The translations under genes were made by a program, and so were the position numbers. Source: JAISDD01 sp031553935 (GTDB lineage: Bacteria > Bacillota > Syntrophomonadia > Syntrophomonadales > Syntrophomonadaceae). From it: 64,000 nucleotides of DNA. Of this stretch, positions 9,043-17,160 are shown piece after piece; position 1 is the first letter of the stretch; each line of letters starts with the position of its first letter. The notes beneath the pieces were generated by a model. That model made no database searches and was not told the DNA's origin. It saw nothing but the letters and a program-made list of their open reading frames with translations. The stretch lies in the NCBI GenBank assembly GCA_031553935.1, contig JAVBKS010000005.1, positions 1 to 64,000 on the forward strand. The letters run 5' to 3'.

Positions 9043-10167
9043 ATGTATTGCAGTAAATGCGATTGCTGTGATGATTGTCATCACGATTGTTGCTGCTGCG
9101 AAGGTCCCCGTGGGCCACGCGGTCCGAGAGGCCGGACTGGAGACACTGGTCCGACTGGCGCAACCGGAGATACTGGTGCCACTGGAGATACTGGTGCCAC
9201 TGGAGATACTGGTACCACTGGAGATACTGGTGCCACTGGCGCTACCGGCGCTACCGGCGCTACCGGCGCAACTGGTGAGACTGGACCTACTGGGCCAACA
9301 GGGCCAACCGGAGCCGACGGGGTTGGCGCAACCGGGCCTACCGGTCCGACTGGAGATACTGGAGCCACTGGCGCTACCGGCGCAACTGGTGAAACAGGAC
9401 CTACTGGGCCAACAGGGCCTACCGGTCCGACTGGAGATACTGGAGCCACTGGCGCTACCGGCGCAACTGGTGACACCGGTCCAACAGGACCTACTGGGCC
9501 AACCGGAGCCGACGGGGTTGGCGCAACCGGACCTACCGGTCCAACTGGAGATACTGGAGCCACTGGCGCTACCGGCGCAACTGGTGACACTGGACCTACT
9601 GGTCCAACAGGACCTACTGGACCAACAGGACCTACTGGACCCACAGGGCCGACCGGCACTGATGGCGTTGGCGCTACTGGGCCAACAGGACCCACAGGCC
9701 CAACAGGAATGACAGGTCTTCAGGGTGAACCGGGTTCTCTTGTCAGTGTACTGTATGTCTATAATTTCTCTGAGCAACATGTATACCCTGGAAATAATGT
9801 CGCATTCGACCAACCACCTATTCCAAATGTTCCAGTGTTGGGGATGACATTTACTGCCCCAGATACAATCAATCTCACCGAGGCAGGTGTCTATCGAGTA
9901 GATTTTTATTTCTTGGCAAAGAGAGCCAATACGACTTTAGCCTTGTTTTTAGATGACACAGAAATCCCTGGTTCCAGGTATACTGCGCCATCTTCTTCTG
10001 AAGCGGTTGCGGGTGTAAGTTTCTTTATTTTAACTGCTTCCGATGTTCCAACCGCGTTAACTCTACGAAATGTAGATGATCAGCAAGACGCGGTTTCTGA
10101 AACTGGCCAACAACCAAATACCGTAAATGCCAGTTTGATTATTCAGGCGATTGTTGTTCCCACTTAG
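9043..10167 (+). CDS. BclA-like collagen-repeat surface glycoprotein
   Basis: The 374-residue protein has three parts. Residues 1-20 are Cys/His/Asp rich (CSKCDCCDDCHHDCCCCEG). Residues about 21-240 are Gly-X-Thr collagen triplets (GPT, GAT, GDT, GVGAT). The C-terminal 140 residues form a beta-rich domain resembling the BclA/C1q-TNF trimerisation domain. The start used here is ATG 9043 with GGAGGTG upstream; an earlier in-frame ATG at 9001 lacks one. Such proteins form the hair-like nap of spore exosporia in Bacillus, with Thr residues glycosylated. The highly repetitive DNA keeps three other frames open, which are artefacts. Confidence 0.9.
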   Translation: MYCSKCDCCDDCHHDCCCCEGPRGPRGPRGRTGDTGPTGATGDTGATGDTGATGDTGTTGDTGATGATGATGATGATGETGPTGPTGPTGADGVGATGPTGPTGDTGATGATGATGETGPTGPTGPTGPTGDTGATGATGATGDTGPTGPTGPTGADGVGATGPTGPTGDTGATGATGATGDTGPTGPTGPTGPTGPTGPTGPTGTDGVGATGPTGPTGPTGMTGLQGEPGSLVSVLYVYNFSEQHVYPGNNVAFDQPPIPNVPVLGMTFTAPDTINLTEAGVYRVDFYFLAKRANTTLALFLDDTEIPGSRYTAPSSSEAVAGVSFFILTASDVPTALTLRNVDDQQDAVSETGQQPNTVNASLIIQAIVVPT

Positions 10168-10182
10168 TATTTTCTCGGCAGC

Positions 10183-10215
10183 GGGGCACGATTGATTTCG
10201 TGCCCCTCATTTTTC
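10183..10215 (+). terminator. Rho-independent terminator
   Basis: GGGGCACG (10183-10190) pairs with CGTGCCCC (10199-10206), followed by TCATTTTT. It ends the collagen-like gene transcript. Confidence 0.85.
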
Positions 10216-10275
10216 CAATGGTTAGAGTGATTTTGCTGATATCTCTTTTAACCTGCACTTATTTGCATGCCTTTT

Positions 10276-10830
10276 CTACTCTATGAATCTAATTTTATTT
10301 TTATCAATTTCGTGCGGCTTAGTTGGGTTTTTTGGATATCCAACGAGAACCGCAATCCCCAATGTTGTATCTTCAGGAAATGCTAGCCGCTGCTTAAAGT
10401 ATTTCGATTTTTCTGTGGCAAAAGCAACCTGAACTGTACCATTAATGCAACTTCCTAAGCCTAATGATTCTGCCGCTAATGCTATATTTTCTGCTGCGAT
10501 TCCACAATCAACCTGAGTAAAAGCTCCTTTCTTTATCGGTATCAAAAATATGCAGGGAGCCTCATATAATACTTTTCCACCCCTTTCTTTAAAACGTTCA
10601 TACGCGCTTTGATCTTCTAATTTGCTAAAATACTCATAAATGGACTCATCTAACTCCGCTATCAATTCTTTGTTTTTCAAGATTACTATCTCCCATGGCT
10701 GGGCGTTAAAAGCACTGGGTGCGGCTAGGGCTGCTTCTGCGAGAGCATTGATCTGTTCTTCAGATGGCATTTCCGCACTGTATGACCTACAGGAATAGCG
10801 TTTCGAGATTACTTGCAATGTTTGATTCAT
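10276..10830 (-). CDS. Nitroreductase-family FMN oxidoreductase
   Basis: The 184-residue protein shows the nitroreductase fold markers: RYSCRSY near the N-terminus (FMN phosphate contact), APSAFNAQPW (residues about 37-46), and GLGSCINGT. These enzymes use FMN and NAD(P)H to reduce nitroaromatics, quinones or enones; the physiological substrate is not predictable. The ATG follows a run of AAAGGGAG-like sequence on the minus strand. It converges on the collagen-like gene. Confidence 0.9.
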   Translation of the reverse strand: MNQTLQVISKRYSCRSYSAEMPSEEQINALAEAALAAPSAFNAQPWEIVILKNKELIAELDESIYEYFSKLEDQSAYERFKERGGKVLYEAPCIFLIPIKKGAFTQVDCGIAAENIALAAESLGLGSCINGTVQVAFATEKSKYFKQRLAFPEDTTLGIAVLVGYPKNPTKPHEIDKNKIRFIE

Positions 10831-11235
10831 GTTTTTTCTCCCTTTTTCTTAGTATTTATTTCTATTATATAACTAATCAGGACATTCTATAATGATCGAA
10901 TCCTGATTCCCATTTAATATCAGCCCTTATAGCGAATCAGCAATCCTTATAATCTGCTCAGCAGACATCAGTAGACCTCAAGAGGGAAAACACTGTTATC
11001 TTTAGCCCGCAGCCTTGATCGTAACCGTGAACATCAGCCCCCTATCTAGTTTGAATGGTATGGTGCACGAAGGGCTCTCAAAGATTCTGGCGGAATTATA
11101 TAGAGAATTGTAAAAATAGTTTGTTAAGTGTACCCTCAATCAATGCATCTTTTTCATCCGCAGCTACTTTTGAGAACAACATATGATACTATTATGTGAA
11201 TAAGAATTACTTGCAATAAATTCTTGGGGGAAAAA
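10831..11235. other. Intergenic region with a dispersed selC-leader repeat copy
   Basis: No gene is seen in this 400-nt gap. The segment 10945-10986 resembles the selC leader repeat at 311-448: both run CCTTA, a TGC-NCA-GCA hairpin core, ACATC, GT, AC and TC-A-AGGG in the same order. The hairpin arms differ (CTGC-TCA-GCAG here). The remainder shows no recognised motif. Confidence 0.5.
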
Positions 11236-12408
11236 ATGAAGATATTGTATTTGGACTGTTTTTCTGGAGTTTCTGGGGACATGATGCTCGCCTCATTAAT
11301 TGACTTAGGTGTTCCGATTAGCGACCTGCAAAGTATTATAGATAAATTGGATATTAAGGCGAAATTAGAAATTGATACCGTAATTAATCATGGCATAAGA
11401 GCAACCCAACTCAAAGTGATTGCTGAAAAGTCGCTGCCTCGCCATCTATTTGAAATAAATAAAATCATTTCTTCCAGTTCGCTGCCAAATTCTATCATTG
11501 AGAAGGCGATTGAATGCTTTGAAAAATTAGCTCAGACCGAAGCTCATATTCACGGAATAGAAATGGATGAAGTTCATTTTCACGAAATCGGAGCTGTTGA
11601 CACCCTTATTGACATAGTAGGAGTACTGTTTTGTCTGTCATATTTGCAAATTGATGCGGTTTATTGTTCTGCGTTGCCTTGGTGTTCCGGCTTCGTTGAT
11701 ATCGAACATGGCAGATACCCCTTGCCGGCTCCGGCGACGGCGGCCTTACTCAGAGGGATGCCTTGCTATGGTTCTGATGCAGCTATAGAGCTAATAACTC
11801 CTACGGGCGCATTACTTCTCAACAAACTGGTGAAGAGTTTTGGAATACTACCTGCTGGCCGAATTGCGGATATCGGCTATGGAGCTGGAACCTTTAAGCG
11901 TCATGACAATGTTCCTAATCTTCTTAGAAGCATCGTAATTGACAGTACCTTAGAAAATCCAATAACTGAAAATATCGTCCTGCTTGAAACCCAAATTGAT
12001 GATATGAATCCTGAGCTGCTAAGCTATATTTGCTCTCAGATACTCGAGCTTGAGGGTGTTCATGAAGTTTTTCTGACTCCCATACTTATGAAAAAGGGCC
12101 GTTCGGGATCTTTACTATCTGTAATATGTACTCCAGAATCCTCTGATCATTCATGCGCTTATATTCTTAATAATAGCACCAGTCTAGGCATTCGCAAAAC
12201 TCTGCAAACCCGTCAGTTATTAAAGCGTGAAGTCAAACCCTTTGCTACTCCCTGGGGAACAGTCATGCTGAAAATCGCCTTTCTGCCGAACGGCTCTCAA
12301 CGCATGAAGCCAGAATTTGAGGATTGTCAGGTTTTAGCTTCTAATACTGGCATTACTATTAGCGAAATTTATGATTATATTGCAAAGCATTGGAGCTCTA
12401 GCTGTTAA
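11236..12408 (+). CDS. larC: Nickel-pincer cofactor biosynthesis protein LarC
   Basis: LarC (DUF111) inserts nickel in the last step of making the nickel-pincer nucleotide cofactor of lactate racemase and relatives. The 390-residue protein shows the family opening LDCFSGVSGDMMLASLIDLG, the histidine-rich VHFHEIGAVDTLIDIVG, and the C-terminal ETQIDDMNPE. LarC1 and LarC2 parts are in one continuous frame, unlike species where they are joined by a programmed frameshift. The ATG at 11236 is preceded by GGGGG. No larB, larE or racemase gene is near; a nickel/peptide-type importer lies at 43.7-48.8 kb. Confidence 0.92.
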   Translation: MKILYLDCFSGVSGDMMLASLIDLGVPISDLQSIIDKLDIKAKLEIDTVINHGIRATQLKVIAEKSLPRHLFEINKIISSSSLPNSIIEKAIECFEKLAQTEAHIHGIEMDEVHFHEIGAVDTLIDIVGVLFCLSYLQIDAVYCSALPWCSGFVDIEHGRYPLPAPATAALLRGMPCYGSDAAIELITPTGALLLNKLVKSFGILPAGRIADIGYGAGTFKRHDNVPNLLRSIVIDSTLENPITENIVLLETQIDDMNPELLSYICSQILELEGVHEVFLTPILMKKGRSGSLLSVICTPESSDHSCAYILNNSTSLGIRKTLQTRQLLKREVKPFATPWGTVMLKIAFLPNGSQRMKPEFEDCQVLASNTGITISEIYDYIAKHWSSSC

Positions 12409-12456
12409 ATTATCTGATGCGATTTTAAATTCTGCTTGCTCTATAAGAATACTATT

Positions 12457-12491
12457 AAGGCGCGGTCAACTTGTGTTGTTTGCCGCGCCTT
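12457..12491. terminator. Bidirectional terminator
   Basis: AAGGCGCGG (12457-12465) pairs with CCGCGCCTT (12483-12491), flanked by A/T-rich tracts on both sides. It lies between the convergent larC and the Cys-rich protein gene and can serve both. Confidence 0.8.
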
Positions 12492-12517
12492 AATATCTTC
12501 TTATTTAATCTTTGGTA

Positions 12518-12940
12518 CTAATAATTCCAAATGTGATGCTTGGGGCGCCATTTCTTAAAATACTTGGAGTTATTGGCGCAGTTTTTACCATAATTGTTTT
12601 TGCAATTATCATTGTAATAGCATTTACTGTCTTGTTTGCAATCATTTTTGCAATAGCTGCAGTCTTTGCAATTGCCTTGCTCTTTGCATTGTTGGCAGTT
12701 CTTGTAACAATACTTATCAGGGCAATTGTTGCAGGTTAGATTACAGTTCTTCTGCTCACGGTTTTTCCAACACTCTTTGTTTGTACATTGATCTGAGCAA
12801 GCATTGCAATCTTTAAGGCAATAATAACAGTCTTTGCATTTGCTTGCCTCGGCAGCAGATGCTTGTCCTATTGATGGCCCTAACACATATCCTGCACAAA
12901 CAAACATGAACAATACTAATACGCTAACTACTTTCTTCAA
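12518..12940 (-). CDS. Secreted cysteine-rich protein, function unknown
   Basis: The 140-residue product begins with a clear Sec signal peptide (about residues 1-30, ending GQASAAEA). The mature part holds 20 cysteines, mostly as CxxC, CxxxC and CxxCxxxC spacings together with many Asn, Lys, Asp and Tyr, and ends in a basic KKWRPKHHIWNY tail. I do not recognise a family. The pattern could bind metals outside the cell, form a disulfide-crosslinked coat, or act as a small knotted protein; none is proven. It starts at TTG with AGGAGGTG upstream. Long low-complexity codons keep an antisense frame open. Confidence 0.8.
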   Translation of the reverse strand: MKKVVSVLVLFMFVCAGYVLGPSIGQASAAEASKCKDCYYCLKDCNACSDQCTNKECWKNREQKNCNLTCNNCPDKYCYKNCQQCKEQGNCKDCSYCKNDCKQDSKCYYNDNCKNNYGKNCANNSKYFKKWRPKHHIWNY

Positions 12941-13349
12941 TTCGATTCACCTCCTGAAAGGTATAATAGCGCAATCACAAGCCCAGTTATAGTGGTAATT
13001 GTATCTCAAACTGGCATTCTCATAGCACTTAGAAATAATATTCCTCATAAGCAAGTATATTGAAATAACTAACCATTATTTCCGCATCTCTGTTGTCTAC
13101 TATTTCTACGTGACTAAGCTTAATGTACGTCTGCCTGAGCATATACTATTAGAGCAGGAGGTATTTACTAGCATCGTTGTTCTTTTCTTTCAATTCGACA
13201 TGAAATTGCACATGATACCCTATTAACCCAGCATACTTAATTGGGTTATATATTGAGTATTGAGTTTAGTATTTTTTTTCCTTAGCTTCAAAGGTTTTGT
13301 TTTTGGCTGGATTCTGGAAGTGCAGCTTGATAAACTTTTGATATTTCTA
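12941..13349. other. Gene-free interval
   Basis: About 400 nt upstream of the Cys-rich gene and downstream of the small basic protein gene. No gene, RNA or repeat is recognised; it should hold the promoter of the Cys-rich gene. Confidence 0.4.
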
Positions 13350-13538
13350 CTAAATTGCAATATTTAAAGCCCGGTCGGGAATGTTTTCTTCCCAGTTCCA
13401 GGCTTTAATTCGTTTATATGCTTTGGGATTATTAGTCTTTCTGGTTACCGGGTTCATTGCCCACAGGTTTCGCTTGCGTTTATTGTGCTCTTGCTGCTGT
13501 TTCTTGGATAGTTTCTCGTAAGGAATGAATTTTTCCAC
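13350..13538 (-). CDS. Small basic conserved protein, function unknown
   Basis: The 62-residue product is rich in Lys, Arg, Asn and Gln (EKLSKKQQQEHNKRKR near the N-terminus), with a WAMNPVTRKTNNPKAYKR core. It resembles small basic proteins occasionally annotated in Clostridia without a function. The start is GTG with GAGGAGG 8 nt upstream, which supports it as a real gene. Nucleic-acid binding is possible given the charge but is not shown. Confidence 0.65.
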   Translation of the reverse strand: MEKFIPYEKLSKKQQQEHNKRKRNLWAMNPVTRKTNNPKAYKRIKAWNWEENIPDRALNIAI

Positions 13539-13772
13539 TTTCTAATCCTCCTCTTATTTTGTTTTCAGCATAACGCATAAATTTGATATCCTCAACTATC
13601 GATAGTGACCACTAGGCTTCGTAATTCAATGTTTTTTCTTCCTATACACATTAGCAAGCTGTTATCATATATTATTGATTCTTTACTATTATACGTAATT
13701 GTGTTGCAATTGCAACCGTCGTGCTGCTGTTTTAATATTAATATGATATTATCAACTCGAGGAGGTATGATC

Positions 13773-14474
13773 ATGATAAGACAAATTATTAAAATAGACG
13801 AAGCCTTATGTAATGGCTGTGGTTTATGTGCTCTTGCCTGCCATGAAGGTGCCATTAGAATTATAGACGGGAAAGCAAAACTTTTGCGCGACGACTATTG
13901 CGATGGCCTTGGAGACTGTTTGCCAGTTTGCCCAACTGGAGCTATAACTTTCGAGCAGCGTGAAGCGCTAGCCTATAACGAAGCTGAAGTTAAACAGAAC
14001 CAATTGCAAAAATTACAGCCTCTGCCTTGCGGCTGTCCAGGAAATAGTATGAAATCTTTCGAACGTTTGGACATGGATCATTCAGAAATGAAATCCATCC
14101 AGCTCTCAACCAGCAATTTAAGGCAATGGCCGATCCAAATCAAGTTAGTTCCGATTAGCGCTCCGTTCTTCGCGAATGCTAATCTATTGATAGCAGCTGA
14201 TTGTTCCGCCTATGCCTATGGCAATTTTCACACTGACTATATGAAGAACAGGATTACTTTGATTGGCTGTCCTAAGCTTGACGAGGGCGATTATAGTGAT
14301 AAGCTTACTGACATATTAAATAGTAACAATATTAGGTCTATAACCGTTACACGCATGGAGGTTCCTTGTTGCTCAGGAATAGAAAACGCCGTAATAACTG
14401 CTCTGAAAAACTCGGGGAAAATGATACCCTGGCAGGTTGTTACCTTTTCAACCGATGGTCGGGTGCTGGATTAA
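13773..14474 (+). CDS. 4Fe-4S dicluster ferredoxin-type protein
   Basis: The 233-residue protein has two Fe-S motifs near the N-terminus: CNGCGLCALACHEG and a second, CDGLGDCLPVCPTG, in which the first CxxC is widened to CxxxxxC. The remaining 150 residues are a conserved extension with CGCPG and a late CCSG motif, seen in clostridial ferredoxin-like proteins of unknown partner. ATG 13773 is chosen because GAGGAGG lies 7 nt upstream; the longer open frame upstream has no ribosome binding site. A terminator follows. Confidence 0.85.
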   Translation: MIRQIIKIDEALCNGCGLCALACHEGAIRIIDGKAKLLRDDYCDGLGDCLPVCPTGAITFEQREALAYNEAEVKQNQLQKLQPLPCGCPGNSMKSFERLDMDHSEMKSIQLSTSNLRQWPIQIKLVPISAPFFANANLLIAADCSAYAYGNFHTDYMKNRITLIGCPKLDEGDYSDKLTDILNSNNIRSITVTRMEVPCCSGIENAVITALKNSGKMIPWQVVTFSTDGRVLD

Positions 14475-14512
14475 CAAATACTCGAATGGAGCCAAACCGG
14501 CATTATCCATAA

Positions 14513-14552
14513 AGCGCCTCCGCAACCAATCTTTGCCAGGAGGCGCTCTTTT
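14513..14552 (+). terminator. Rho-independent terminator
   Basis: AGCGCCTCC (14513-14521) pairs with GGAGGCGCT (14539-14547), then CTTTTTG. It ends the ferredoxin-like gene. Confidence 0.9.
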
Positions 14553-14597
14553 TGTCCAACCAACTTGAGCTGTCCTGGGCTGTTCATTAGATTAGAA

Positions 14598-14613
14598 TGT
14601 TTCACGTGAAACA
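14598..14613. promoter_or_regulatory. parS centromere site
   Basis: TGTTTCACGTGAAACA matches the consensus ParB-binding site exactly. It is embedded in a longer perfect palindrome (14588-14623) and lies 15 nt from the parB stop. ParB nucleates here to organise and segregate the origin region. Confidence 0.95.
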
Positions 14614-14628
14614 TTCTAATCTAATAGT

Positions 14629-15465
14629 CTATTCAAAAGCCACCCCAAAAATATCTGCAATGCGAGTCAGATCTTCCTCGTCAAAAAAATCAATTTCAAT
14701 TTTTCCGCCGAGTCGCCGCTGAGATATTTTGACTTTAGCGCTCAGATGTTCTTGGAGCTTCTCTTGAAGAACAATTATCTCAACTGAACTTATCTGTGCC
14801 TGTTTGTCACTGATTCTACTCTTGCTAATTTTCTCAGCATCTCTCACCGTAAGCTTTTCATTAATAATCCGCAAAGCCGTCTTGATTTGCTCCTCCTCGG
14901 TCAGAGCGATTAAAGCACGAGCATGTCCACCGGTTAATTGTTGGTCTGCCAACATCTTTTGCACATCTGCTGTCAGATTAAGAATTCTCAAGGTGTTTGC
15001 TATATGACTGCGGCTTTTTCCAACTCTAGCTGCCAGCTGTTCTTGAGTATATCCAAAACTGTCCATATATTGCTTATAAGCTCTTGCTTCTTCCCAAGCA
15101 TTAAGATCATTGCGCTGCAAGTTTTCGATCATCGCAATTTCAGCTGCCTGCCGATCACCTATATCTAATACAATAGCAGGAATATCTTGCAGATCAGCTC
15201 GTGTAGCCGCTTTAAAACGGCGTTCGCCCGCCACTATCTCATACATATCCCCTTTGTACCGCAGTATTATAGGTTGCAATATGCCATGCTCTTTTACTGA
15301 CTCAGTTAATTCTTCCAAGGCATTCTCGTCAAAATAAGTGCGGGGTTGATCAGCCCGAGGAATGATTTTTGTAATGCTGATGAGATTAATTTGCATATTC
15401 TCCTCGGTTTCGCTAGATAGTAAAGCTTCCAAACCACGTCCAAGTCCTCTAAGATTTGCGGTCAC
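14629..15465 (-). CDS. parB: Chromosome partitioning protein ParB (Spo0J)
   Basis: ParB is a CTP-dependent clamp that loads at parS and spreads along DNA, stimulating ParA. The 278-residue protein has the N-terminal CTP-binding blocks (QPIILR, GERRFKAA), the LQRNDLNAWEEA box and a central helix-turn-helix (TQEQLAARVGKSRSHIANTL), with a C-terminal dimer domain. Its start overlaps the parA stop by 17 nt. A parS site lies right after its stop. Confidence 0.97.
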   Translation of the reverse strand: MTANLRGLGRGLEALLSSETEENMQINLISITKIIPRADQPRTYFDENALEELTESVKEHGILQPIILRYKGDMYEIVAGERRFKAATRADLQDIPAIVLDIGDRQAAEIAMIENLQRNDLNAWEEARAYKQYMDSFGYTQEQLAARVGKSRSHIANTLRILNLTADVQKMLADQQLTGGHARALIALTEEEQIKTALRIINEKLTVRDAEKISKSRISDKQAQISSVEIIVLQEKLQEHLSAKVKISQRRLGGKIEIDFFDEEDLTRIADIFGVAFE

Positions 15466-16219
15466 GTTTTAACACCTCCAATGCCAGTTCACTGTATACG
15501 GCTGCTCCACGCGAACGCGGGTCATAGCTTATAACTGATTTCCCGTGACTGGGAGCCTCACTAAGTCTTACATTGCGTGGAATAATGGTGCTATATACCT
15601 CTCGTGCAAAGTACTTCTTAACTTCATCGACCACTTGAATTGAAAGATTTGTTCTGCCATCAAACATAGTGAAAAGTATACCCTCAATCTTTAAGATGGG
15701 GTTGAATCGCTTTCGCACTATATTTATGGTATCTATCAGTAAGCTTAAACCTTCTAAGGCGTAGTATTCACATTGCATGGGAATAATAACTGAGTTAGCA
15801 GCCGCTAGTGAATTCAGCGTTAATAAACCTAATGAAGGGGGGCAATCAATGAAAATATAGTCGTATAAACTGCCTATACTCGAAAGACCTTTCTTTAAAC
15901 GCTGCTCACGGTCCTTAAAACCCGCTAACTCAATCTCGGCGCCAGCCAACTCAATGTTTGATGGTATTATGCTTAAATTCGGTGAGGTCGTAGTCTTAAT
16001 TAGCAATTTTGCATCCGTCTCGCTAATTAGCAAGTTATAAACTGATTTTCCGTTCTTCTTTCGGTTATAGCCCAAGCCACTGCTGGCATTGCCTTGGGGG
16101 TCCATGTCAACTAATAAAACATTCTTCGAATTGTTCGCAACTGCCGCCGCTAAGTTAATAGCCGTGGTAGTTTTGCCAACTCCGCCTTTTTGATTAGCAA
16201 TTGCAATAATCTTTGCCAC
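15449..16219 (-). CDS. parA: Chromosome partitioning ATPase ParA (Soj)
   Basis: The 256-residue Walker-type ATPase has the deviant Walker A motif KGGVGKTT near residue 11 and the FIDCPPSLGLLTLNSL region. It binds DNA non-specifically with ATP and is displaced by ParB to move the origin; in Bacillus it also modulates DnaA. It is co-transcribed with parB and lies about 290 nt downstream of rsmG. No noc gene is present in between. The gap 16220-16509 holds no gene. Confidence 0.97.
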   Translation of the reverse strand: MAKIIAIANQKGGVGKTTTAINLAAAVANNSKNVLLVDMDPQGNASSGLGYNRKKNGKSVYNLLISETDAKLLIKTTTSPNLSIIPSNIELAGAEIELAGFKDREQRLKKGLSSIGSLYDYIFIDCPPSLGLLTLNSLAAANSVIIPMQCEYYALEGLSLLIDTINIVRKRFNPILKIEGILFTMFDGRTNLSIQVVDEVKKYFAREVYSTIIPRNVRLSEAPSHGKSVISYDPRSRGAAVYSELALEVLKRDRKS

Positions 16220-16509
16220 TTGTTATCCTCACTTATAGGCCTTCTAATACTAATTCGCCTCTATATATTACCTTAACACCGACAAGTAATACTATTATTT
16301 TGTGCACGCTGCAATAAATTGGAGCGTCAACAAATGAGGAATAGTATTAGATGATCAATACTATTATTATCGTTAATAGCGTTGCTACTATTACTATTTG
16401 CGAACAAGCTGCTATTCTCCTGCAATAAGTAATGTTAATATAACAAAATTTATTGCATTTTGCTCACTTCTCTTCTAGAACAATACCAGTAATTTGCGAA
16501 AAGAGTACA

Positions 16510-17160
16510 TTAAAGTGGATGTTTCGAAGGGACTCCATTTTTTCTGGGATAAATGTCAGAGGTAACACCTCTCTTAACAATTTCTATCAAAACCCGATTG
16601 CGCTCCTCAGCTAGAGTATACGCAAAAATAGTATTTGTCTGCATATTGAGCAGTTTAAGTGCTTTGTCAGCTTTGGATAAGTCTTCCCGGTAAGACGTAC
16701 CTTTCCAGAGGATCATACGCCCTCCTACTTTAAGAAGTGGAGCACCATACTCCAACAAAATACTGACACTCGCCACTGCCCGGCAAACAACTAGGTCAAA
16801 AGAAGTTCGATAGGATTTTTCTCGGCCAACGATCTCAGCCCGGTCGTTAATAATGTTAACATTTCCCAAACCAAGCTCGTCGACTACCATTTTAAGGAAG
16901 GCGCTTTTCTTTTTGTCTGATTCAATTAAAAAGAAATCACTTGCCGGTTCGTTAATAGCGAGTATCAAACCGGGAAAACCAGCACCGCTGCCAATATCAA
17001 CTATTTTTAGTCCTGCCAAATCAATGAAATTCTGTACCGCTAAACTATCAGCAATGTGATTATCCAAATCATTGGCGATGGTTGCACGACTCATTAAATT
17101 ATGGTTGCGGTTTTCCGCTAATAGAAGTTCTTTATACCTATCAATCAAATCTTGGCTCAT
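16510..17160 (-). CDS. rsmG: 16S rRNA (guanine-527-N7)-methyltransferase RsmG
   Basis: RsmG (GidB) methylates G527 of 16S rRNA using SAM. The 216-residue product has the SAM-binding motif IVDIGSGAGFPGL (residues about 53-65) and the N-terminal NLMSRATI block. Its ATG overlaps the mnmG stop by 4 nt, so translation is likely coupled. The C-terminal 20 residues are a basic extension. Confidence 0.97.
   Translation of the reverse strand: MSQDLIDRYKELLLAENRNHNLMSRATIANDLDNHIADSLAVQNFIDLAGLKIVDIGSGAGFPGLILAINEPASDFFLIESDKKKSAFLKMVVDELGLGNVNIINDRAEIVGREKSYRTSFDLVVCRAVASVSILLEYGAPLLKVGGRMILWKGTSYREDLSKADKALKLLNMQTNTIFAYTLAEERNRVLIEIVKRGVTSDIYPRKNGVPSKHPL

Noticed and set aside
8993..9813. Long frames in three other registers of the collagen-like gene
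   Set aside because: The 9-nt repeat keeps several frames open; only the frame from 9043 has a ribosome binding site, a coherent N-terminus and a globular C-terminal domain.
12512..12739. A 75-codon hydrophobic frame opposite the Cys-rich gene
   Set aside because: It is the antisense image of Cys/Lys/Asn codons, without a ribosome binding site.
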